A stretch of 64,000 nucleotides of DNA from Symsagittifera roscoffensis (GCF_963678635.1 NC_087069.1:52028938-52092937), one strand, 5' to 3'; shown: positions 45,949 to 56,700, numbered from the stretch's first letter. The notes: generated from the sequence alone by a model not told the origin. Program-made: numbers and translations.

Positions 45949-45960
45949 CCTGAAACACAG

Positions 45961-46426
45961 ACAACTGGGGCAACAAAGGAAGCTCTTTGGGGTAACTTAT
46001 TAGTACTTTCACTTAGGGTTTAAAATTGCTGAGGCAAAGGCGATGAAAAAAAAAGAAGTGGTACAACCTGACGTCGATTTGGAGGTCGATTCACCAGCTC
46101 ACTACTTCCTGCGTCTAGTTACGCCAGGGAAACTTCACTCGCCTACGGCTGGGACGGCGTGATTTGGTAAGATAATCAGAAGAGGAAAGCCCAGCGAGCA
46201 TATGATATGAAAACACACAAGCGGTAAATTTGAACAAGGAAATCTATTCACTAAGTTTATCACAACAGTTAGGCTATGATAAACAATTAGGCTATGATAA
46301 AAAGGCTATGATAACAATCTATCACAACAATTAGGCAATTACTAAATTTAGCGTTTCCTTGTACTAAAATTTCGATTTTACAGTTTTTTCGATTGACATG
46401 TTCGATATTTTAAGCCAGAACTAAAA
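45961..46426. other. Boundary between the two retroelements; short tandem repeat
   Basis: GGCTATGATAA is repeated at 46,272, 46,290 and 46,304, as expected for a microsatellite tail of a retroelement. GC is higher at 46,070-46,170, perhaps the 5' UTR of the SGNH/RT element. No reading frame is convincing. Confidence 0.4.
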
Positions 46427-46976
46427 TCAAAGTGTTAGCTCCCTGCTCCTGAACTCATCCCGCGTGTTGATCTCTGGCCTCAGTTTCCTAATATGCAGCC
46501 CTTCCAATGTTTGGAAAATCATTGCGTTGTTTGAATAACCTATTATCTCCTAATTCAATTGTGCAGTTGTCGCTTCCTCGCCAGACAGACGTATGTGAAT
46601 GCCACCAGTTGAACCCTCTTTCTAGTGTTCCTCAATCCTTGTGGCCAAATGTCGATCAGTTTGTCCAACACAAGTGGAACTATATCCACAACAATACAGT
46701 TTGTAGACCACATTGGAATTCAGATCATGGATAATGAAGATTTAAGGGAGGGAAGAGCGGGTTTAAATTTCCTGGTCGTAAGCACGATTTGTGCGTTGGT
46801 GAAGCTGCGCACCTTGTTTTCAAACAATTGATTTTGATTTGCTCGATATTGAAGCATGAGCATTCTCTCATCGAATGCCCGGGCTTCTGCTTTAGTTGGT
46901 TATAATTTTGCTCCAAGAGTTTTGCTTAGTGTTTCCGACTCATTGTGCCAGTCGGTCATATTTGGAAGTTTGACCT
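46427..46976 (-). pseudogene. Penelope-like element remnant with GIY-YIG endonuclease domain
   Basis: The minus strand shows, across frames, VRSFTNAQIVLTTRKFKP, then NSNVVYKLYCCG, VGQTDRHLATRIEEH, and finally FQTLEGLHIRKLRPEI and NTRDEFRSRELTL before TGA at 46,427. This order (SNVVYKF-C..C..YIGQT-R-H-L..R..EH, then ILEAL.IR...P.IN.R.EF) is typical of the GIY-YIG nuclease at the C-terminus of Penelope-like retroelements. At least two frameshifts and stops at ~46,735 and ~46,618 inactivate it. The RT part is not visible and may be lost in the adjacent assembly gap. Confidence 0.75.
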
Positions 46977-46977
46977 T

Positions 46978-47177
46978 NNNNNNNNNNNNNNNNNNNNNNN
47001 NNNNNNNNNNNNNNNNNNNNNNNNNNNNNNNNNNNNNNNNNNNNNNNNNNNNNNNNNNNNNNNNNNNNNNNNNNNNNNNNNNNNNNNNNNNNNNNNNNNN
47101 NNNNNNNNNNNNNNNNNNNNNNNNNNNNNNNNNNNNNNNNNNNNNNNNNNNNNNNNNNNNNNNNNNNNNNNNNNNNN
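46978..47177. other. Assembly gap of exactly 200 N
   Basis: The run is 200 unknown bases, a typical placeholder length, so the real distance is unknown. Frames crossing it are meaningless. Confidence 0.99.
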
Positions 47178-47375
47178 ATGCACAGAACCATGACAATCAA
47201 AAAAGCAATCAATAATCTTGAACAAATCAGGTTCATATTTTGAGTTTTGAATTTTTCGAATTCTATCCAGAAGCGCTGAACCAAGAGTTTGTGTGGAAGC
47301 CAGTTTCTGGTTGGAAAATAAATAATGTCTCTTGAATTTTTTCCGAATTAGTCGTTTCTTTGCAATACTAGGCAT
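47178..47375 (-). CDS. Hypothetical basic N-terminal fragment, cut by the gap
   Basis: From ATG at 47,375 about 66 residues are open until the gap, starting MPSIAKKRLIRKKFKRH and rich in Lys/Arg. No motif is recognised. It may be part of the Penelope-like element on the other side of the gap or an unrelated ORF. Confidence 0.3.
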
Positions 47376-47872
47376 CTTTTCGGCTCCTCTCCATCGTAAG
47401 TTATGTTGAACAGATCGTCTAAGCTGATTGAAGATTTCTCCGCTTGACGTAACAATACTTGAATAGAATCTGTGTTTGAAATAAGTGTAAAGACAGTCAA
47501 TTGCTTGATAAATGTATACATATTTATTTAATCTCTGAAAAAGTTAGCTAAGAGATATTCCTATTAAAACCAAATGGAACTTACAATTTTCCAAAGCGAA
47601 AAGTCTTTCACTTTTTTTGACGAGTTGCGAAAAGTGTTTCAACTTTTCTACAAAGTGCGAAAGGTGTGACAAGACGCAAAACCATTAGGTAACATTTAAT
47701 ATGTATACAATTTTTTTAGTGTTTTTCCGAATATGTGTGCAAAAATTAATCGAGTTTCTCATCATATGTGCCAGTTCAGAGTACTAAATTAAGTTTTAAT
47801 TGTCTTTAATTACAAAGAACAAAAATAACACCAAACAACAATTATCTACAAAAACATTTAATCAAAGAGCTG
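47376..47872. other. AT-rich spacer, nothing identified
   Basis: About 500 bp without an open frame. A loosely repeated AAAGTG..AACTTTT-type motif occurs at 47,590-47,680 (GCGAAAAGTGTTTCAACTTT, GCGAAAGGTGTG). The function is unknown. Confidence 0.4.
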
Positions 47873-48346
47873 TCAAGCAGCAGAAGAGTTCTGTAGGTTT
47901 TCTATAGAACGCAGAGTTGGACGAGGTTCCATTGCTGGAGGTTGTTGTGGAGCTGGAGGCGTCATTGTTTCTGAGAAACCTTCATCTTCACCTATTGTGA
48001 TTGGGTTTTCGACTGATACTTCCTCCTCCCAAGGAAAGAGGAAGTCGTCGTTTGGTTGAGCCACAAATCTTGAGTCCGGAATCTCGGGGTAGTTCATGCC
48101 CACATGATCAGAAATTTCCTCCATCATTTGCATTTCTTCAAGTTGGTTCTCTGTCATGGGTACTTGTGTCACATGATGTTCGTTGAAATCCCTTCGCATC
48201 ACTTCCACCATGTGCCAGACTTGGATTGGGATATCCATTCTTGCCAGAAAAACTCCTGAGACTGTTTCTCGCACTTGAATTTGTACTAGATCAGGCCAAA
48301 ATTCTACAGAGTACAGGAAATTGCTGTTTTGTACTGAGAAGATCAT
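47873..48346 (-). CDS. Unknown acidic single-exon protein, 157 residues
   Basis: ATG at 48,346 to TGA at 47,873. The first ~65 residues look folded (SVEFWPDLVQIQVRETVSG, IPIQVWHMVEVMRRDF). The remainder is acidic and Pro/Met/Glu rich (EEMQMMEEISD, PPAPQQPPAMEPRP), probably disordered. GC content is above the flanks and codon use looks coding. I recognise no family. It is divergent to the zinc-finger gene at 49,309 and might belong to the same mobile element as the fragment at 47,375, or be a host gene. Confidence 0.55.
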   Translation of the reverse strand: MIFSVQNSNFLYSVEFWPDLVQIQVRETVSGVFLARMDIPIQVWHMVEVMRRDFNEHHVTQVPMTENQLEEMQMMEEISDHVGMNYPEIPDSRFVAQPNDDFLFPWEEEVSVENPITIGEDEGFSETMTPPAPQQPPAMEPRPTLRSIENLQNSSAA

Positions 48347-48479
48347 TTTGAGCAATTATTTGAGTAAAAGAGTAAGAACAAGAAAAAGCTGATAGATGGA
48401 TAGCTGACGGAAGAGAAGTTGAAATCAAGGTAATTTGAGCTGAGAGAGGAGGTAGTTGACGGTAGTTAAGTTGAAAATA

Positions 48480-49300
48480 AAATGATTTTTTGTGAGGAGT
48501 TAGGGGTACCTTCAACTCGAATGTGTGGGCTTGACCAATCAGAATTGATTTTCCTTATTTGGATTGCAGTCGTGTCCAATCAGATTTCAGCTTCCTTTTA
48601 TGGGATTCTTTGTTAAACGTCGTGTCCAATAGGAAACAAAGCTCCATTTTGGATAGTGTCGTTTCCACTCACAAAAATTTTCATTTTTGTTCTTGTTGTC
48701 GTATTCAATGAGAGAAATGTTTAAGGAATTAAATCTGTCAAAAAAGTAAAAATATACACAAAAGCAATTGCAAAAATAAATGACCAAAAGTTGTTTGATG
48801 TAAAAATAAGAAATATTGCTGATATAAGTAACAAAAGGAAGAAAACTAAAAAAAGTAGCAACTACAATTTTTTTCATCAAGTTAATTGAATTTTTTGTAT
48901 GTAATCAATGATAAAAAGCATATTTTAGAGTAAATAGTCAAGTTCTTTGATTTTGATGTGAATCTGGGAGGATAACTCAAAATTGATCAATTTTCAAAGC
49001 AAATCTCTGGAAATCTGATTCCAAACCGAATCAAGCAGGATTTTGAAAAATTTCCTTAAATTGAATGCTCGATTCTGATTGGTTGATAGCAAATTTTTGA
49101 AAACTCCATGGTTAGATTGGATGATTTTCACTTCAGCTAGGCTAAATAGCGTATCTATTCTGATTTTCTTTCACGTCAAAAACAATTGTTCAAGAAATTT
49201 GCTGTTTTTATTCGCTTTTACTCATTTTTTGAGCCTATTCAACTTTTCTTTACTGAAAATTTGGGACATTCTAAATCTCCCATTTTTTTTCTTTTTCTTC
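48480..49300. promoter_or_regulatory. Divergent intergenic region with several CCAAT boxes
   Basis: CCAAT occurs at 48,535, 48,576 and 48,626 (contexts GACCAATCAGA, GTCCAATCAGA, GTCCAATAGGA) and on the minus strand at 49,078-49,082 and 49,116-49,120 (ATTGG). Spacing of the first three is 41 and 50 bp. The stretch lies between divergent frames starting at 48,346 (-) and 49,309 (+), so NF-Y-type bidirectional control is a reasonable inference. Confidence 0.45.
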
Positions 49301-49308
49301 CTATTGAG

Positions 49309-50074
49309 ATGCCATTACTTAATGGAAACAAATTAATTGCATGCCTTGAATGTGGAAGAAAATACACATGTAAAGATGCGTCAAGACATCGAAATGACTG
49401 TGACGTTTTAAAGTGTTCCATTTGTAACTTTTTTAAATTTAGCAGCGAGGAACTTACTAATCATATCAAGATGAAGCAGTGTCAATATAATGTTAAAATA
49501 TGTGCTCGGCAGTCTCAAAAAACACTCCAAGAGAAGGTAAAACTGATATATTTTTAAGAAAAACATAGTAAAAAATACTTTGAATAATAATTTTTACTGA
49601 GTCTGAAAAGTCTATACGTTATATTTGAAAAATTTTTAGTAAAAAATTTACAGTTTTTTGTCATTATCCTTGTTTTGTCATACTCAAAGGTTCTGATTGA
49701 TGGTAAAAGCAGCAAAAATCGAGTTCAAATTGTCGTGAAACTTTCGACGAAAATCAATCCGAAAATCTTTAAACTACAGTAAAAACTCCATTGGTTGCAA
49801 GCTTGCAGAGATTTTGTTGCAATAAATTTGTAGTAAAAGCGAATTACATACGCTAATGAGTGCTTCAGAATTTGTTGAAATACAAGAAAAAACTGGATAT
49901 TTATAAAACATCGATTAATTGAAAAGTTTTGCCTAGTAACCAATTTAAAGTTTTCCTTGCTTAGTGGTTGTAAAAGTAATCTTAGAGTAGTGCGTAGCAG
50001 ATATTGAGGATTGATTTACTAAGAATTATGGTTTTTTTTCGCTTTTTTTTTCTACATTTCAGAAAAGGAATTGA
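49309..50074 (+). CDS. Small double zinc-finger protein, two exons
   Basis: Exon 49,309-49,536 encodes 76 residues from ATG and stops at a GAGAAG|GTAAAA donor in phase 0. The first in-phase strong acceptor (TTTTTTTCTACATTTCAG) lies at 50,062, and exon 2 (50,063-50,074) would add Lys-Arg-Asn and a stop, giving 79 residues. Motifs: CLECGRKYTCKDASRHRNDC and CSICNFFKFSSEELTNHI..C, two C2HC-like fingers in tandem. Likely a nucleic-acid or protein-binding factor. The short second exon is uncertain; the frame also reads through the donor to a stop at 49,557. I recognise no family. Confidence 0.5.
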
Positions 50075-51028
50075 TAATTGACCTTGAATCTGTATGTTTT
50101 GCTGACATTTGAAAAATTCAAGTTAATAGTATACATCATTCTAAACCCAAAATTTACTTCAAAATAGAAATTCAGAGTTGAAACAGCAATATAAAATTAT
50201 CAAATAGAGAAAATCATTTAAAGACGTTTAACAAAGGATTTATGGTACTAATTCAGCTTCGGATTGTTGAACGGTCGTTGAAACGATACATTTTTCCTTC
50301 AAAAGTTCAATTTTCAAGTAATTTTTGTTCAAATTGGATTAACTTGATAGATAGAAGATGAAGCAGAAACTGAGAAAATGAGATAGAAACTCGATTTAAT
50401 TCATTAAGAGTTTTGACATAATTTTACTAAAATTTAGCTTATAAACCATATTTTGAGAGAAACACGGACATAAATAGTGTCAAAGATTGGTATTTATGTG
50501 TAATTCATTAGAAAAGTTTGTTATCCTTTGATATATAAGGTAACTTTTTATGAAAAATCAGATGTTTTGAGGATAGTGTTTGTAAAGCAAACTCAATCCG
50601 ACATCTTTTGGAAGAAGATACATGAAGCATAAAGCAAAAACAGGTTTCAAGATCTACATTTCATTATTTTTTTTAAATATATAGAGTTTTCTTTTGCTTA
50701 ATAAAAATCCGAAAATTACACAATTGTTCCAGTTTGCACCTTGATTTCCTTTGCTAAATCATTTTTTGAGACGCGCTCTTTTAGAAATTTTTAGATATTG
50801 TAGATGTTAGAAACTAGGTTCCCTTGCGTATTTCCGGTGGTTTTCAGAATATAACTAAAAGAGCTGCTCCTAATTTGTTCTTATATTGTAAAAACACATT
50901 TCTATTCTCAATTTTTACATATTTTTTGAATGTTTTAACCAGCAGCACCGAATCTTTCTCAATTCAATATTTTTGAGAAAAGTTCCCTTTTAAATAAGAA
51001 AAAAAGCTATTTAAAATTTATTTTGCAA
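50075..51028. other. AT-rich stretch, nothing identified
   Basis: No open frame, exon-like GC rise or repeat was seen by eye in this ~950 bp. Confidence 0.4.
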
Positions 51029-51960
51029 GAAAAGTGATAGTTATTGACACAAAAATTGTAATTTTGCTGAAATAAGTTACTCTAGCACCTATCAAATCAA
51101 CCTTGAGCAAGACAATTACAATTTTTATCGTAATAATCAGATGGTGTCAATTCTAATTTCATCTCTGCTAGCAAATTGTACGTTCAATTGATACTAATTT
51201 CCTCCTAAATTCTCCAGTTCTGACTAAATTTTCTTGCAAAGTGTGTTCAATAGCGAAAACATGCATTAAGCAGAAAGCAAGGAAAACCTTAAAACATAGA
51301 GCATTTCTAGAGAAAATAAAAAAAAAAATGGCTTTTTTTTCCAGAAAAATGATTATATTGATCCCATAAGTTGTATTTTTGCTTAAATAGTTTACTGTGG
51401 CACCTAAGAAGGGAAACTTGAGGAAGACATTTACAATTTTTATCATAATAATCAGACGGTATCAGTTCTAATTTCATCTTTGCCAGCAAATTGTTTGTTC
51501 AATTGATACCATTTTTCTTCTAAATTCTCCGGTTCTAACTAAATTTTCTTGCAAAATGTGTTCAATAGCGAAAACATGCATTAAGCAGAAAGCAGGAATA
51601 AACTTAAAGCATGGAGCATTTCAACAGAAAATCATGAAAAATTGACTATTTTTCCAGAAAAGTGATAGATATTTATCCCAAAAGTTGTATTTTTGCTTAA
51701 ATAGTTTACTGTAGCACCTAATAAGGGAAACTTGAGGCAGACATTTACAATTTTTATCAAAATGATCAGACGGTATCAGTTCTAATTTCATCTCTGCTAG
51801 CAAATTGTTCGTTCGATTGATACTATTTTCCCCCTAAATTCTCCAGTTCTGACTAAATTTTATTGCAAAGTGTGTTAAATAGCGGAATCATGTATTAAGC
51901 AGAAATTCAGAATAACCCTTAAGAATAGAACATTTCTACGGAAAATTGTGAAATTATGTT
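51029..51960. repeat. 315-bp tandem repeat, three copies
   Basis: The anchor ATG(C/T)ATTAAGCAGAAA occurs at 51,261, 51,576 and 51,890, spaced 315 and 314 bp. Each unit runs from GAAAA(G/A)TGAT through TTACAATTTTTATC, TCTAATTTCATCT and AATTCTCC(A/G)GTTCT. Units differ at roughly a tenth of positions. No long frame is shared. Confidence 0.85.
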
Positions 51961-52639
51961 GCAGAAGCAACAGAGAGATAATCATCACTTATGAAGAAGA
52001 TTTTGTTGAATTTGAGCAAATATCGAATAAATTTTAAAGAAAAATTTATCTCATTTTTAGTCAATTTTAGCTATTAACTGTTCAGATTTCATCATTGATC
52101 TGAAGTTCTGTACTATTAAGGTGAATAACTTCTCTAAGTTTGTAATTTTTGTACAAATTTGGGTTAAAAATTGAGCAAAAATCTAGAAATTTTATGGATT
52201 ATTGCTCTTAATGTTCATTTGTTTTGAGAGTCCTATTTCAATTCTCCCTGAATTGGACAAAAAATTAGTTAAATATCCAATTAAAAGGTTGTAAATGGAA
52301 AATTTTTGATAAATTTGAATAAATTTTATTTTACTTTCTTAAAAATTACGGTTATTTTCACTATCTTCCACAAGTTTCAATTTCGATTCAGCTTTTATTA
52401 GCTTTCTTGTTAATGTTGAGAGCATTATATAACCCGCTTTGTTACTCAAATAATGCTTAAATTTATCGTATTTCAATTTTTTGTGAGAAAAATTTTGAAA
52501 ATTCCATATGTCTATTCAAAGTTTTTGTATCAGTGTCTCAACATGATGCCAATTGAAATACAATTTGAGCTTAATTTTAAACTCTAAACGTATTTACTTT
52601 CTATTCAATTAGATCAAAAGCAACAAAAAACTAGCCAAA
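51961..52639. other. AT-rich stretch, nothing identified
   Basis: No exon, repeat or RNA gene recognised in ~680 bp. Confidence 0.4.
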
Positions 52640-52810
52640 ATTTTGATATTTTTGCAGTTCTTTCCAAAAATTTGTAGTTTGTTCCAAAAACTTTGAAATT
52701 TTTACAATTTTTCAGAACTTGAAATTTTTCCAAAAACTTTGAAGTTTTGGCAAATTTCTCCAAAAACTTGAAATTTTTGCAATTTTTTCCAAAAACTTGA
52801 AAATTTTTTA
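52640..52810. repeat. Minisatellite of TTTTTCCAAAAACTTGAAAT-type units
   Basis: About six imperfect copies of CCAAAAACTT(T)GAA(A/G)TTTTT follow each other with spacing of 20-35 bp. It is low complexity. The minus strand reads as a Lys/Phe repeat (KNFKFLEKFAK-like) that I regard as translation of the repeat. Confidence 0.75.
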
Positions 52811-53162
52811 AGGTTTCAGTAGGTTTCAGCATAGTTTAATCTAGATTGAGTACAGTTTCAAAAAAAAGGATCATCTAATAAAATAGTTAATAAGTCAAAT
52901 TATATCAAATCATATCGTGTTTTGAAGTTTTTTGAAAAAATATCAATTTTTTTTATAAGCATTTCCAAATTTTTGCACATCTTACCATGGACTTACCATG
53001 AACCAATAAACATATTCTCTTCATTGCACATTCTACATGTAACACTCAAGAGTTACATAACGCATGCCGAGATTTTTGCGAAAAAACTAGACATTTCCAC
53101 ACATAATCCAAAAAACACCGTTTTTCTTACTATTTTCTTACCATCACACTGAAACCTTACCA

Positions 53163-53476
53163 TTCCCTATCTTAATACATTGGGAATTCTATTCCCTATG
53201 TTAATACAAGGAATTTCTAATCCTTATACATAGGGATATCTATACACTATCTTAATACATGGGAAATCTAAACACTATCTTAAAACATGGTAAGATCGGG
53301 CGCAAAAAATTTTTCTGAAACTTACCATCTGAAACCTCGTATCTTAATACATTGGGAAACCTATTCCCTATCTTAATACATTGGGAAATCTATAGCCTAT
53401 CTTAATACATAGGGTGCTGACCGGATACTCTATAGCCTATGTTAATACATGGGGGTCAGCACCCCCCCCCCCCCCC
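53163..53476. repeat. 28-29-bp tandem repeat (CCCTATCTTAATACATTGGG) ending in a C run
   Basis: About nine units of CTATCTTAATACAT(T)GGGAAATCTAT occur, starting 53,163, with one stretch of unrelated sequence near 53,297-53,335. The end has GGGTGCTGACC (53,412-53,422) and its exact reverse complement GGTCAGCACCC (53,454-53,464), which runs into ~16 C. Confidence 0.85.
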
Positions 53477-53883
53477 GGCTGAACTGCCCCAACATATACT
53501 ACTGGTGCAAATTTTTCTATTATCAAAGACATCACTGAAGTCGTTGATCTGTTTTTTTTACAGTTAGTTCTTGTTAGGTGAGTGATCGAAGTATGATCAA
53601 TGTTGGACGAAGTTGTTTTTGATCGTTGAGCTTTTTATTTCTTAGTCAGAAATCCTATTAGCGTTTTTGTTATTAAATCGAATCAGGATGGAGCTTACCT
53701 GGGTTGACCAAAATGTGCAACCTGAAAATAAGTCGCAACACGAAAAAATTGCCAAAGTTTTTAAAGTTAAAATAACTCACTTTTTGGTTTAATCGATTTA
53801 AAGTTTTTTTGGGTTAAAGGATGTTCATAACTTCTATTTTCTAGTAAACTAATTTTAAATGAACGTAAAAAGCGTATGTTTCA

Positions 53884-54683
53884 GTTGATCCTGGATATTT
53901 CTGCAGTGATATAGCCTGTGAACCTAAACCAGAATGGAATTTGAGAGGAAATTGCCAGAGTTGTTGCTGGGAATATTTCATACCCGCTGGACAAGTTGGA
54001 TGTATCAGCTATAATGCTGAAGCACACACATTCATTATGAAATGTGACAGCTATTCAATTGGGTGAGCGAACTCGTATTTTCTGTTATACGGCCCAAAAC
54101 TGATATTTTTGCTAATTTGTTTCATAATTCTAGAGTATGATTGGTGGAAAATTATTAATCAAAATATTAATAGTATACACAGTCAGGATTTTCATAAAAA
54201 ACAGAAGCTCATTTAACAATTAGGTAATTTTCAAAATGAATGTATTAATTCAAAAAATTGACTGTGTTTGATTGTATCGTGTTCTTCGTTTTAGCAGAGT
54301 ATCTTTTAAAGAACGACTTGTGTATGGGTTTTGTGGTTTGTCGTTTTTTTTGTTTTTGAATGTCGGTCTATTTCGTGCGGATTTTAAATATTGAAAAAAA
54401 ATTGTATAATTTATTATACAAATAAAAGGGTTAAAGTTTGGAAACTTAGTTTATCGGCCAGTTTAAGGCCAAACTGAATTTGAAATTCTCCAATTTGCAT
54501 TTTTCTTTTGATTTTTTTTTTATTTTGTTTCGATAAGTTTTACTGGGACGCGAAAGATCCGTGCAACACTAATTGATGAACGGAACTGGTGTATATTCTT
54601 AACTCTATTTTAACAGAAGGGTTCGACGAGGACGTTTGCACACCGCACCGACAAAGTTTCGTTCTGGAAAAAGAGCTGGTTGA
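53884..54683 (+). CDS. Small cysteine-rich protein, two 3' exons
   Basis: Exon 53,884-54,062 follows GCGTATGTTTCAG and ends ATTGG|GTGAGC in phase 2. Exon 54,617-54,683 follows AACTCTATTTTAACAG, completes the Gly codon and ends in TGA. Together they give about 81 residues after a split first codon: FCSDIAC, NCQSCCWEYF, VGC, MKC (seven Cys), then a basic tail (RVRRGRLHTAPTKFRSGKR). The regular Cys spacing suggests an extracellular disulphide-bonded domain; the RVRR and GKR sites resemble processing sites (inference). A 5' exon with start codon and signal peptide should lie upstream but was not found. I recognise no family. Confidence 0.5.
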
Positions 54684-56264
54684 TTTCAAGCACGTGTCTT
54701 AGCTTGTGCTATCCAAACAAAACTCACAATTCAAACTCATTTTCTTACTGTGCATTCGATTTCTTTCAGCTGATCCATTTAAAAAAAAAGAGGATATGTT
54801 TCTTCGATAAATTGGGTTCATATTTTCGCTTTCACGGCGCCAACTCTCTTCTAGTAATTTCATCTTGCAAAGTTGTTGGACCTGTGAATTGAATCGTGTT
54901 TTCATCTGTTTAATCAAAAAGCGGTTGAGCAGGCTTTCCAAGCGAATGAAATTTTTCATTAAAAAATAAAGAGCAAAATAAAGAGCTAAAGGGCACACAC
55001 AGCCTTTGTTACTTTTAGCCAGTTACGTTTTCTATTGTTTTGATTCAGTTTAGTGATTTTGAAGGGTGATTATGACGAACAGCCAAATGAAAGGTTGGAA
55101 GTTTTGCTGATGGTTTGGTGATTTTATCTATCAAAATTTTCATAAAAGTTCAAAACGAAGACAAAATTGAGAATGAAAAAGTTTCATATTCCAAACGAAG
55201 AAAATTTGGGAAAATTACGAGCGGCTTTGGTAAATGTTGATTGCGGTTCCATTGATTTTTTTTTCGATTGTCGAGTTATCTTGCAAAGCAAGCTGGTTGG
55301 TTTGTAAAACGATACCATTTTGAAAATGGGCTTCGCTTATTACCCTTTTTTTGGGATAAATCCTGGTTTGATATGGTTTTTGCGCAGTAATTTTTGGGAA
55401 GCGATGGTGAAGTGGTTTTGTCTCCGCCCCTCAATCGAAAGGTTGGAAGTTCGAGGCTAATCATGATCCGTGCTTGTTGCTTGAGGGTGAGGCAACGTTT
55501 CTTCAGCCCAAAAAAATAACCAAAAAACGCATGTAATTCTTAAGCGGGGGGCAACAGCTGAATAGCTCGTATATTGGTTTGTTTCATAACAAAACTCGAT
55601 TTCATTAATGATTTTAATTTTCTACAGTGGCTGAAAAATCATTTAAAATTGTAATTTCAGTCATTTGCTTGTTCAGCATGAATAGCGTAGTTTTATTGTC
55701 TGCTATCGTCCAGTTTGACAAGGAGTCGCTGTTTAATACCGGATATGGGACAATTTTCTGTTGGACAAGATTTATTTAAGATTTATTTAGATTTCTTTAC
55801 GATTTATTTAGATTTCTTTACGATTTATTTAGAAATTATGATCTAATAAATACTTGCTGAAGATTTCATTTTAGGACTGAGGACAAATAAGATTTGATTT
55901 TGGTTGTTGCGCAAGGAAATCGTCCAAAATTGGGATAAATTGATTTGGATAAATTGAGATAAATTAAATTTTTTTCGGATTTGAAAAAAATTATCTAATC
56001 TTTGGTAGCTGATTGCCTTGTGGGTCAAATAGTACCCAGAAACTTTAGCTCGCCGTCAACGAGGACAGTTTTACTGCGACCGACCTCAGCTAGAAATTGA
56101 AGTTTTGAAAGCAAATTTGATATAGTCTTGCTTCATGTGCTTTTGTGCGTTAGGCTGTAATGACTGCAGAGATAGATCGGAAGTGGAGCAACCATTACAT
56201 CTATGGAACTGTTTTGTTTTCCAGAGTAAGGAGGGGTGTTTTGATTCCTTCATCAGATTTTTTA
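54684..56264. other. Intergenic, AT-rich, with a short minisatellite
   Basis: At 55,775-55,832 the unit GATTTATTTAGATTTCTTTAC is repeated about three times. Elsewhere I see no exon, RNA gene or mobile element. Open frames on the minus strand at 54,699-54,998 and 55,276-55,464 have no motif and no splice context. Confidence 0.45.
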
Positions 56265-56700
56265 AAGAGTATCGAACGTAGTGAAGTCTCTCATATAGGT
56301 CTTGCTGATTTTGTTTTTTTTCTTTTTCAACGAATGTCTTAAGATATTTATGCACTAAGGTATAATGCAGTTTTTAGCTCAATTGAAATTCATCTGCTCA
56401 AAAGTGACGTAAATAGCACTCACCAAAAACGAAGGTTGAAATGACGCGAAAAAACGTGAACGATTTCTAGTTTCGAAACTGTTTTTTTTTAATGAGTTTT
56501 CCCAGCGGATTAAAAATTTCACCTAATGATCCATTTTTCTCGAGTTGTTAATGTTATCGAAATAGAGCCAATTTTGAAATTTAAAAGTTTTCAAGAATTT
56601 TTTCTTCGATTGACTATGTTTTGGAAATTTAATCATTCTAAAGGTTTTTTCAGTTTTTGAAAAATTTCAGAGCAGACAGAATTTGATTTAATATCATCTC
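56265..56700 (-). repeat. Common interspersed repeat, reverse-oriented copy 18
   Basis: The plus strand starts AAGAGTATCGAACGTAGTGAAG and proceeds through CATATAGGTCTTGCTGATTTT, GTGACGTAAATAGCACTC, CGTGAACGATTTCTAGTTTCG and GAGTTTTCCCAGCGG, i.e. the reverse complement of copies 2, 3 and 16. It is the only full-length copy outside the TRNAU1AP introns and the only one in this orientation. Confidence 0.75.

Larger units (their letters stand above)
42180..45960 (-). mobile_element. Decayed non-LTR retrotransposon with SGNH, PHD and RT parts
   Basis: Minus-strand order is SGNH hydrolase-like ORF (45,948-45,424), PHD finger (45,385-45,240), a helical domain before RT (~44,998-44,402), reverse transcriptase (44,400-43,347), then a C-terminal region with a possible nuclease and a Cys/His group (43,308-42,313). 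Frameshifts and stops break it in at least six places, so it is not functional. The pre-RT and RT text (CRLIPLDKNPGVRPIG, AMAMYGLAIIPLI) belongs to a family I know from cnidarian, sponge and mollusc genomes. Neither LTRs nor a poly(A) tail is evident. The 3' end is placed near 42,180, where homology-like sequence stops. Confidence 0.75.

Noticed and set aside
46900-47375. Frames spanning the N run
   Set aside because: Continuity through 200 unknown bases is meaningless.
52614-52832. Phe/Lys/Asn-repeat protein on the minus strand
   Set aside because: It is a translation of the TTTTTCCAAAAACTTG minisatellite.
53560-53600. 14-base micro-exon between TTTTTTTTACAG and GTGAGT
   Set aside because: Both splice motifs are good, but joining it to the cysteine-rich exon in the required phase creates a TAG, so it is not its upstream exon.
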